From JBBKWJ01 sp037968895 (GTDB lineage: Bacteria; Actinomycetota; Acidimicrobiia; Acidimicrobiales; SZUA-35), in assembly GCA_037968895.1 (NCBI GenBank), contig JBBKWJ010000088.1:1-56961 (forward strand): a stretch of DNA of 56,961 nucleotides, written 5' to 3'. Under the pieces are notes generated by a model. It was not told where the DNA came from. It did no database searches and saw only the letters and a program-made list of their open reading frames with translations. The first letter of the stretch is position 1, and each line of letters opens with the position of its first letter. This document shows positions 40,796-47,288 of the stretch, one piece after another. The position numbers were made by a program, and so were the translations under genes.

Positions 40796-41731
40796 ATGCA
40801 CACACACGATCGCGGAACCGAGCACTCACGGCGTCGGTTCCTTGGCATTCTCGGTGGAACCGCTGCTGCCCTTGTGCTGCCCGGCTGTTCCAGCAACAGT
40901 CCAACTGCAACACCGATTCAGCTCGTGAGCCTTTTCAGCTCCGACCATGTCATCGTGGCTGGCATCGAACAGCGTTTGCCGTTTGGCGTCGTCGACGATG
41001 GCGTCAGCCTGGTCGGCGAGGGCGACGAGGTAGTGGTGACCATTCGGTCGGGTAGCGAGATTGTGGCCGAAGTAAAGGTGCAAGGCAGGGTCGTCGGCCA
41101 CGACCATCCGGACGGAAATGCCGAAACGGCTCATCAACACTCCAACCTGCTCCGGTACTACGCGCTCAGGGCCGTGCTTCCGGCGCCTGGCATATACGAC
41201 CTCGAGGTCAACTTCGGAACCCAAAGCGCCACCCTGCCGGTGCAAGCTTTCGACCAGTCTGAGGTGAGCGTGCTTGGAGTCGGCCAGGAGTTCCCGGCAA
41301 TCGAGACGCCCACGGTTGAGCGACCTGGTGCCGTCGACCCACTCTGCACAAGAGTGCCTGACGTGTGCTCATTTCACGACCACACGCCGGCTGAGCTGCT
41401 TGCCACCAGTTCGCCGTTTGTGTTGTTGGTGGCAACGCCCGCCTATTGCGCAACGGCCTACTGTGGGCCAGGGCTCGACGTTCTTATTGAGGCGAAAGCG
41501 ACCTTCCCCGACCTGCCGATGATCCACACCGAGGTCTACGAGAATCCTCGCGAGGTGGGTGGCAACATCGCCGACCCGGCAATCCGCCATGCACCGATCA
41601 TCGACCAGCTTGGGTTGACATTTGAGCCAAGTTTGTTTCTCGTCGGGGCCGATGGTCGAGTGGCCGACCGGATCGATAACGTGTTCGACCGCACCGAGTT
41701 CGATGCGGCCGTAACAAGATTATTGAACTAG
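40796..41731 (+). CDS. Tat-exported lipoprotein with thioredoxin-like domain
   Basis: A 311-residue envelope protein. The N terminus has a twin-arginine motif (SRRRFLGILGG) and a lipobox (VLPGC), so it should be exported folded and lipid-anchored. The middle is beta-rich (EGDEVVVTIRSG...). The C-terminal half looks thioredoxin-like, with FVLLVATPAYCATAYCGPGLDVL, where the two Cys are spaced C-x4-C instead of CxxC, and FEPSLFLVGADGRVADRID. Tat use hints at a cofactor or early folding. A redox or copper role is possible (inference). Confidence 0.78.
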   Translation: MHTHDRGTEHSRRRFLGILGGTAAALVLPGCSSNSPTATPIQLVSLFSSDHVIVAGIEQRLPFGVVDDGVSLVGEGDEVVVTIRSGSEIVAEVKVQGRVVGHDHPDGNAETAHQHSNLLRYYALRAVLPAPGIYDLEVNFGTQSATLPVQAFDQSEVSVLGVGQEFPAIETPTVERPGAVDPLCTRVPDVCSFHDHTPAELLATSSPFVLLVATPAYCATAYCGPGLDVLIEAKATFPDLPMIHTEVYENPREVGGNIADPAIRHAPIIDQLGLTFEPSLFLVGADGRVADRIDNVFDRTEFDAAVTRLLN

Positions 41732-41739
41732 CGAACGAG

Positions 41740-42063
41740 TTAGCTGAACGAGCTACCGCAACCACAAGTGCGCTGAGCATTTGGATTGTCGATGGCGAAG
41801 CCAGCCTGCTGAAGGCCGTCTTTGTAGTCGAGGGTTGCGCCAACTAGCAGCTGTGCGCTGGTCGGGTCGACGACAACATTTACACCGTTGCCGTAGGTAA
41901 AGGCCTCGTCGTCGGCGGCGCGGTCGGCGTCGAAGAACATCTCGTAGCTGAAGCCAGAGCAGCCACCGGGGCGGACTGCGACACGCAAGGCAAGTGCTGC
42001 CTCGCCTTCCTGGTCTAGTAGCTCTTTGACCTTGGTGGTCGCGGCGTCGGTAAGTGTGATCAT
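41740..42063 (-). CDS. IscA/HesB/ErpA-type iron-sulfur carrier
   Basis: A 107-residue A-type carrier protein that holds and delivers Fe-S clusters. The three Cys ligands appear as GGCSGFSYEM (first Cys) and RTCGCGSSFS (last two). The start MITLTDAA at 42063 has a very strong AGGAGG site 8 bases ahead. It lies convergent with the lipoprotein gene with 8 bases between stops. It may supply the several Fe-S proteins of this neighbourhood (inference). Confidence 0.92.
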   Translation of the reverse strand: MITLTDAATTKVKELLDQEGEAALALRVAVRPGGCSGFSYEMFFDADRAADDEAFTYGNGVNVVVDPTSAQLLVGATLDYKDGLQQAGFAIDNPNAQRTCGCGSSFS

Positions 42064-42141
42064 AAAAAGACCTCCTCTAAGTCTGGCCATGCTACCAAAG
42101 CCACGGCGTTCTGCATAGGGCGCCCCAATTGACGCAGTTAG

Positions 42142-42867
42142 TTAGCTTTCAGCTCGGACGACAGTAAGCGTTTCCTGCACCAGCCGCGATGAGGGCACCA
42201 ACACAACATTTCCGTCGGCATCGCTGATCTCGATCGAGGTTGGGTGAACCGAAAGCACGGTTCCTGCCACGTCGCTAAGCGAAACGTGGTCACCCGCTCG
42301 AACCAGCCGGCGAACCGCACGCGTCGCCGCAACCTGGCCAGCGACGTCGCGACCACCAAGGCCAACGAGCAGCGTGAGGCTTGCGGCCGTGCCAAAGAAG
42401 ATTGCGGCCACGCCGAGATTGACCACCGTGGTGTCGATACCGAGTTGAGCAACGGCGAGAAGAATCGCTAGACCCATCACCACGGCGCGAACGATGGTGG
42501 CGACCTGCCGCTGCACGCTGCCGGACGCACGAGCAAGTGCCTGACCAAGTGCCGCCAATGCAAATGAGGTCAATACGTTGGCCGCAATCACGATGATTGC
42601 GGCAGAGAGAACCTTTGGCAGATACGCCAAGGCGTTTGCCGGGATCTCATCGAGTGCTCCGGGCTGCAGAATGCCCAAGGCCCCGATGAGGCCTGCGATA
42701 ATTCCAGACCAAAGCGCCAGCGCCCCGAGCGGCTTAGCTGCATCTTGCAACGGCTTAGGCCGATCCGGCTTACCGAGCAACGTGTGCACAATCCTTGACA
42801 GGATAAGTCCGACGATGACGCCGCCAACGAGGAAGGCTCCAACCGCAATCCAATCAGTTGTTGTCAT
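42142..42867 (-). CDS. MscS-like channel family protein
   Basis: A 241-residue membrane protein with five or so hydrophobic helices, including the pore-like NLGVAAIFFGTAASLTLLVGLGGRDVAGQVAATRAVRRLVRAGDHVSLSDVAGTV, then a short MscS-type beta domain (SIEISDADGNVVLVPSSRLVQETL). The usual C-terminal alpha/beta domain is missing. GGAGG lies 8 bases before the ATG, inside the anti-sigma gene, which it overlaps by 14 bases. It is the third gene of a sigma/anti-sigma operon, suggesting an envelope or osmotic stress circuit (inference). Confidence 0.82.
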   Translation of the reverse strand: MTTTDWIAVGAFLVGGVIVGLILSRIVHTLLGKPDRPKPLQDAAKPLGALALWSGIIAGLIGALGILQPGALDEIPANALAYLPKVLSAAIIVIAANVLTSFALAALGQALARASGSVQRQVATIVRAVVMGLAILLAVAQLGIDTTVVNLGVAAIFFGTAASLTLLVGLGGRDVAGQVAATRAVRRLVRAGDHVSLSDVAGTVLSVHPTSIEISDADGNVVLVPSSRLVQETLTVVRAES

Positions 42868-43177
42868 TGAAATCCTCCGTAAGAAGCAGTTTTGATGTCT
42901 CGAGCCCGGCTCCGAAGAGATCGGCAACGACACCAAGCACCTGGCGTGAATCTACGCGTTCATGAACTCGTTGATGCAGACGATCAACAAAATCGGGTGG
43001 CGGGGCAAGTACGCGAGCCAATGCGTCGCCGATGGCCGAGTCTGATTCTTCGGCCTCGAGAATCTCGATTGCGACCGCGCATTGTTCGCATGTAGCGACA
43101 TGCGATTCGACCTTTGGGTCGTCCGCGCCAAGCAGCCAGTCACGAAGCGAGCGGCGTGATGGATGTCCGAATCTCAT
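42854..43177 (-). CDS. Zinc-finger anti-sigma factor
   Basis: A 107-residue soluble protein with the zf-HC2 motif HVATCEQC (HxxxCxxC) at about residues 26-33 and a helical tail without a clear membrane segment. The ATG overlaps the sigma-factor stop by 4 bases (ATGA). Soluble ZAS proteins often sense redox or zinc state. Distinct in sequence from the RsrA at 4.4 kb. Confidence 0.83.
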   Translation of the reverse strand: MRFGHPSRRSLRDWLLGADDPKVESHVATCEQCAVAIEILEAEESDSAIGDALARVLAPPPDFVDRLHQRVHERVDSRQVLGVVADLFGAGLETSKLLLTEDFNDNN

Positions 43178-43770
43178 GCCCACTCCTTCAGTACAGTACT
43201 GAGCTTGCGACGCGCTCGAAGCAGTCGTGTCTTCACCGTCGGCAGCGGAACTTTAAGCACGCTGGCTATCTCGTCGTAGGCCAAGCCTTCGAGCTCGCGC
43301 AGGACGACGATGCTGCGTGACAGTTCGTCAAGGTGATCGAGCGCTTCGACAAACGCATCCATGACCTCGCCGCTCTCGACCCTGCGCTCGACGGTTCTCT
43401 CGGGGACGATTTCTCGCTCCGGCATTTCGGCCGGATCCATCAGCGTCATGCGCCGCGTTCGAAGTGTCGAAATTGCTGTGTTGTGGGCGATACGAAGCAC
43501 CCAACTTCTCAGCGATGCATCACCTCGAAAACTGGGGAGGGCTAGCCAGGCCTTTACTAGCGTGTCTTGCGAAACATCTTCTGCGAGCGCCGAGTCTCGA
43601 ACGATTGAGTACGCGAGCCGATAGACCGCATCGCCATGCTCAACGACAAGTTTGTGGAGATCGTCCGGGTCTCCCTCGTTTGATCGCGCTGAAAGATCGC
43701 CTTGAGCCCCAGTGCCTGGCGTATACGCCCACAGCACAGGTACACGAAACAACCTGCGAAATCGGATCAT
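43174..43770 (-). CDS. ECF-type sigma factor
   Basis: A 198-residue sigma factor. Region 2 is VYRLAYSIVRDSALAEDVSQDTLVKAWLALPSFRG then SLRSWVLRIAHNTAISTLRTRR. Region 4 is LSRSIVVLRELEGLAYDEIASVLKVPLPTVKTRLLRARRKL. About 30 N-terminal residues precede region 2, so the true start may be a little downstream. It leads the operon sigma/anti-sigma/MscS-like and is divergent from a second MscS-like gene. A TAGGTT hexamer lies only 4 bases before the ATG. Confidence 0.9.
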   Translation of the reverse strand: MIRFRRLFRVPVLWAYTPGTGAQGDLSARSNEGDPDDLHKLVVEHGDAVYRLAYSIVRDSALAEDVSQDTLVKAWLALPSFRGDASLRSWVLRIAHNTAISTLRTRRMTLMDPAEMPEREIVPERTVERRVESGEVMDAFVEALDHLDELSRSIVVLRELEGLAYDEIASVLKVPLPTVKTRLLRARRKLSTVLKEWA

Positions 43771-43797
43771 TAAAAACCTAGACGGGGTGTGGAGTGA

Positions 43798-43863
43798 TAA
43801 GTCGCGAGAAGCGGCCGAGCAGAGTTGCCCATTCGATAGAGATCCTAACTTTCTCGCGACTTA
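43798..43863. repeat. 13-base inverted repeat pair in divergent promoter
   Basis: TAAGTCGCGAGAA at 43798-43810 and its exact complement at 43851-43863, 40 bases apart. The left arm lies where the sigma operon's -35 would be; the right arm overlaps the likely start of the MscS-like transcript. This looks like a pair of operator sites, or one site bound cooperatively. Confidence 0.65.
43824..43851 (+). promoter_or_regulatory. Promoter of the divergent MscS-like gene
   Basis: TTGCCC (43824-43829), a 16-base spacer and TAACTT (43846-43851). The predicted leader then contains two hairpins: GAGTG/CACTC at 43872-43889 and TTGCCC-AAAC-GGGCAA at 43893-43908. Confidence 0.4.
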
Positions 43864-43928
43864 ATGCCAGCGAGTGCCGTCGGACACTCCGGTTGCCCAA
43901 ACGGGCAATCAGGGAAGGGAAAGCACGC

Positions 43929-44633
43929 ATGACACTATTAGCAGGTATCGACTTCGAGGGGCCAATAGAGGAGGCCGTGAGTGACGTCGCTACATTTGTG
44001 CCCAAGCTCGTCATTTTCCTTCTTGTACTTGTCATCGGCATGTTCATCGCAAAATGGATCCGTCGGGCAGTCGTCGCAGTCCTCCAACGGATCAAGTTCG
44101 ACAGCTATATCGACAGAGCTGGCATTGGTGCCCCACTTGAGCGCGCTGGGTTCGCTGACAGCGGCCGCTTCGTCGCCCAGATCATCTACTACCTCATCGC
44201 TCTTCTCGTTCTGAAGCTCGCGTTGAGCTCGTTCGGCGATAACAACCCAATCAGTGAAGCGCTCGACGGCATGGTCGCATTCATTCCCAAATTGGTCATC
44301 GCAATTGTGATCATCATCATCACCGGCCTCGTTGCAAACGCAGTCGCCGGCATGGTGAGGCCTGCGCTCTCCGATGTGTCCTATGGCGGAATGGTCGCCA
44401 CGATCGCCACCGCAGCAATCTGGGTCATTGGCGGCTTCGCGGCCCTCGACCAGATCGAGATCGCAAGCGACATCGTCAACACGCTCTTCACCACGCTGGT
44501 CGGCTCGCTTGGCGCAATCATGATCATCAAATTCGGTGTCGGCGGCATCTGGGCCGCTCGAGATCACTTCTGGCCAGCTGTCTACAAGAAGCTCGGCGCC
44601 ATAGACGACACGCCTCCCTCACCCGAGGCGTAA
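43929..44633 (+). CDS. TM-helix-repeat (CmpX/MscS-like) membrane protein
   Basis: A 234-residue protein with four hydrophobic stretches in two similar halves (FVPKLVIFLLVLVIGMFIAKWI... and FIPKLVIAIVIIIITGLVANAV...), the 'conserved TM helix' repeat found in CmpX-type mechanosensitive-channel relatives. It has no MscS beta domain. It is divergent from the ECF sigma operon and shares its inverted-repeat control region, so it is a likely regulon member. The ATG at 43929 is preceded by a purine-rich AGGGAAGGGAAAG. Confidence 0.85.
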   Translation: MTLLAGIDFEGPIEEAVSDVATFVPKLVIFLLVLVIGMFIAKWIRRAVVAVLQRIKFDSYIDRAGIGAPLERAGFADSGRFVAQIIYYLIALLVLKLALSSFGDNNPISEALDGMVAFIPKLVIAIVIIIITGLVANAVAGMVRPALSDVSYGGMVATIATAAIWVIGGFAALDQIEIASDIVNTLFTTLVGSLGAIMIIKFGVGGIWAARDHFWPAVYKKLGAIDDTPPSPEA

Positions 44634-44640
44634 GGAACGA

Positions 44641-44859
44641 GTTCAGGAACTCGGCGTGGCTCCCTCCATTCCGAGTTCCTGGCTCCTGAACTTCTAGACA
44701 GGGCCCTCATCTGTCTAGAAGTAGGGGTTGGGCTGGGTGGGCGATCCGGCCTAACCCCAACATTCGCAGCGTCGTGATCGGGTTCCCTCCCCTGATCACT
44801 ACGTAGCAGCAATGAAAGAAGCGTGGGACCGGTGGGCGATCCGGTCCCGCGCTTCTTTC
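44641..44859. repeat. Five consecutive hairpins with a 14-base direct repeat
   Basis: The 273-base gap between convergent genes contains GGAACTCGG/CCGAGTTCC (44646-44679), CTTCTAGACAG/CTGTCTAGAAG (44691-44721), GGGGTTGGGC with its partner (44724-44758), GTGATC/GATCAC (44774-44799) and an 18-pair stem plus one wobble (44814-44859). The loops of the third and fifth hairpins share GGTGGGCGATCCGG (44736 and 44831). Terminators, or a structured RNA. Confidence 0.7.
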
Positions 44860-44906
44860 GCGTTTGAACGAGCTGAGCTGGAGTTGCAGAATCTTTAGTG
44901 CGGTGC

Positions 44907-45482
44907 CTACTTCAGGGCGAAGATCTCTTTTGCGTTCTCGATGTACTGACCGTGGCCAGGGGCAATCGCTTTCAGGCGGAACTTCTTGACCCGAGCCGAC
45001 AATCCGTCAGGGACGCCGTCGTCGAGATGGTCGCCCGCCAGCATTGAGCGCTCTTGCTCAAGGATGAACACGTGTTCACCATTGTCACCGACGCTGATCG
45101 TTGTGATTCGGAACTCGGTGGCATCGACCTGGTAGTCCTCGTCGAGCACAGTATCGGCGCCCTCGAAGCCGGGAGGGGCGACGAGCTCTGCACCGGTCAG
45201 CTCTTTCAGCTTCAGCGCGCCACCTGCGTAGTCATCGCTTGTGTTGGTCATGATGATCCATCGGATTCGGTCGCCACCGCAGCCGCAAAGGACGTCGAGG
45301 TGTTCTGCAGCCCCGGGTCCTGGGTCGATAATGACGATCTCATCAATGCCGACGAGATAGGTGTTTAGCCCTGGTTCGCCGTCGCCATCTGCGCACGCGA
45401 TTCGGCGTACGAGCGGGCTGAGCGCCCGTGCCACTCCCGCAGTTATGGGGGGTAGTGGTGTTGGTTCTTCTTCAATAGTCAT
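44907..45482 (-). CDS. Metallo-beta-lactamase-fold protein with lost metal site
   Basis: A 191-residue MBL-fold protein. The scaffold is clear: NTYLVGIDEIVIIDPGPGAAEHL at the N terminus, a MLAGDHLDDG strand and APGHGQYI at the end. The hallmark HxHxDH is replaced by TNTSDDYAGG, so His ligands at three positions are gone while the loop Asp and last His remain. It is either non-catalytic or uses different chemistry. The ATG has a GGAGGAG site. It ends next to the hairpin cluster. No operon partner is evident. Confidence 0.82.
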   Translation of the reverse strand: MTIEEEPTPLPPITAGVARALSPLVRRIACADGDGEPGLNTYLVGIDEIVIIDPGPGAAEHLDVLCGCGGDRIRWIIMTNTSDDYAGGALKLKELTGAELVAPPGFEGADTVLDEDYQVDATEFRITTISVGDNGEHVFILEQERSMLAGDHLDDGVPDGLSARVKKFRLKAIAPGHGQYIENAKEIFALK

Positions 45483-45509
45483 CAGTATGAACTCCTCCGC
45501 ACACGCGGA

Positions 45510-45962
45510 TTAACGCAGCCGAGGCTGGGTCTGGGTAGGTGGTTTCGCAGCTGATTCGGAGACGTCAACGACGCCTCCACGAAACCGCAAGGTAGGGCGA
45601 ACAAAGGTTTCGGCTCGGGACTGCACCATTGGCCGAACGAGCGCTCGAACAGGGGGCACAAACAAGAGGACTCCGACGGCCCCAGTCACGAAGCCAGGCA
45701 CCGCAATAAGAGCTGCGGCCAGAAACCGCACTACTCGGTCGGCGACTTCAACCGATGCTGGCGCAGCACCGGCCGACAAGGACTCCGAAAGCGAACGCAT
45801 CGCCATTCCGCCCTGGGTCTTTAGCGCGAGCACACCGAGGGCGGACAGCCCAAAGAGAGCAAGAATGGCTACCGCCCCACCAACGACCTCAGCTGCCCGG
45901 ATGACGGCGAAGAGTTCGATGACCGGAACGAGCAGCACGAGGAGCGCCCGCATAGACAACAT
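45510..45962 (-). CDS. fxsA: FxsA-family membrane protein
   Basis: A 150-residue inner-membrane protein. MRALLVLLVPVIELFAVIRAAEVVGGAVAILALFGLSALG and later RFLAAALIAVPGFVTGAVGVLLFVPPVR match FxsA, which in E. coli counteracts phage T7 exclusion by F plasmid. The general role is unclear. I start at the ATG at 45962, where a TAGACT hexamer lies 8 bases upstream; an ATG three codons later is possible. The upstream extension would overlap selA on the other strand. The C-terminal tail is polar. Confidence 0.82.
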   Translation of the reverse strand: MLSMRALLVLLVPVIELFAVIRAAEVVGGAVAILALFGLSALGVLALKTQGGMAMRSLSESLSAGAAPASVEVADRVVRFLAAALIAVPGFVTGAVGVLLFVPPVRALVRPMVQSRAETFVRPTLRFRGGVVDVSESAAKPPTQTQPRLR

Positions 45963-45970
45963 TGCCAGCA

Positions 45971-45976
45971 AGTCTA
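45971..45976 (-). promoter_or_regulatory. -10 element, leaderless type (fxsA)
   Basis: TAGACT on the minus strand, 8 bases before the ATG at 45962. Confidence 0.4.
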
Positions 45977-46007
45977 GCGCCAGCAAGCTCTGCACAGACT
46001 CGCGGCC

Positions 46008-46013
46008 TATCCT
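46008..46013 (+). promoter_or_regulatory. -10 element, leaderless type (selA)
   Basis: TATCCT, 6 bases before the GTG of selA. It lies 32 bases from the opposing fxsA -10, so the two promoters are back to back. Confidence 0.5.
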
Positions 46014-46019
46014 CAGACC

Positions 46020-47288
46020 GTGAGCCATCCTCCCTCTGTCGATCGCCTTGCCCGCAGCCAGCGAGCGAGCGGCCTGCCGCACCCATTGCTTGTCGAAGAG
46101 GCTCGACGGGCGATTGAGGCCGACGACGTCGACCACTTCGCCGATCGGGTAGCGCAGCGGAAGCGGTCGATGCTGGTGCCGGTGATCAACGCCACTGGCG
46201 TGCTCCTCCACACCAATCTTGGCCGTGCGCCCCTCGAGACACGCTTCGATGAGTCCTATTCCAACCTGGAGCTCTCCCTGGAGTCAGGCAAACGCGGGAG
46301 TCGTCAGGAAGCTGTTGGCTCGAGCATCGCAGCTGCGATCGGAGCCGAGTCGGCGATGGTTGTCAACAACGGGGCGAGCGCTGTGCTGTTGGTGCTGGCT
46401 GCCCTCTGTGCCGGTAACACGGTTGCTGGCAACGGCGTTGCGGTAAGTCGAGGCGAGATGGTCGAGATCGGCGGCGGTTTCCGTGTTCCCGACGTCATGG
46501 CCCAATCGGGAGCAAGGCTCGTCGAGGTCGGCACGACCAATCGCACTCGATTCAACGACTTCAAGCGGGTCGTCGATTCGGGCGATGTGGGCCTCGTCAT
46601 GACAATCCATCAGTCCAATTACAAAATCGTCGGGTTCACCGAGTCGACATCGATATCAGAGTTGGCAACGCTGGATGTGCCCGTTGTTGCCGATATCGGG
46701 TCCGGCCTGCTCGACTCAGCAACACCTTGGCTCGAAGGTGCGCCACCAGCCTGGCTCGCCAATGAGCCGGCCGCGAAGCAGACTCTCGAACAGGGCGCCA
46801 ATCTGGTCATCTTCAGTGGCGACAAACTCTTCGGAAGCGCTCAGGCCGGCATTATTGCGGGCGACGAAGCGCTCGTCGCCCGGTGCCGCCAACACCCACT
46901 CGCTCGAGCGGTGCGCCCAGGCTCACTGGTGCTGCAGGCAATTCAAAACACCACCATCAGCTATCTCGAGCGCAAGGGAAATGACATCGCGTTCTGGCGA
47001 ATGGCGACACTCAGCGAAGCCTCACTGCGAGAGCGAGCAGCCGCATACCCCGACGGGCTTGACGTTGTCGACACCCAATCTGTTCCCGGCGGCGGCACGC
47101 TCCCGCAGGTCACGATTCCCTCAATCGGGCTTCGGCTCGCTGGCGATCACCTTGACGCCCTACGAGCTAACGACCCGCCCATCATCGCCCGAGTTGAAGA
47201 CAACGCAACGATCGTCGACCTGCGGACAGTTGCACCCGAGCAGGACACCATCGTGGCCGCGGCGCTCCGTTTGATTCTTGACGCATGA
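46020..47288 (+). CDS. selA: L-seryl-tRNA(Sec) selenium transferase
   Basis: Converts seryl-tRNA(Sec) to selenocysteyl-tRNA(Sec) using selenophosphate and PLP. The 422-residue protein has the typical N terminus (PSVDRLARSQ), VINATGVLLHTNLGRAPL, and the PLP lysine at about residue 269 in VIFSGDKLFGSAQAG. GSSIAAAIGAESAMVVNNGASAVLL forms the cofactor phosphate site. The GTG start is leaderless by -10 position. It overlaps selB by 4 bases (ATGA). Confidence 0.96.
   Translation: MSHPPSVDRLARSQRASGLPHPLLVEEARRAIEADDVDHFADRVAQRKRSMLVPVINATGVLLHTNLGRAPLETRFDESYSNLELSLESGKRGSRQEAVGSSIAAAIGAESAMVVNNGASAVLLVLAALCAGNTVAGNGVAVSRGEMVEIGGGFRVPDVMAQSGARLVEVGTTNRTRFNDFKRVVDSGDVGLVMTIHQSNYKIVGFTESTSISELATLDVPVVADIGSGLLDSATPWLEGAPPAWLANEPAAKQTLEQGANLVIFSGDKLFGSAQAGIIAGDEALVARCRQHPLARAVRPGSLVLQAIQNTTISYLERKGNDIAFWRMATLSEASLRERAAAYPDGLDVVDTQSVPGGGTLPQVTIPSIGLRLAGDHLDALRANDPPIIARVEDNATIVDLRTVAPEQDTIVAAALRLILDA

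Noticed and set aside
40796..42063. Tat lipoprotein or IscA-type protein as a selenoprotein
   Set aside because: The redox and cluster positions are Cys codons and no in-frame TGA interrupts either gene.
43938..44567. A 209-codon minus-strand frame opposite the MscS-like gene
   Set aside because: It is a D/N/H-rich shadow produced by hydrophobic codons on the other strand.
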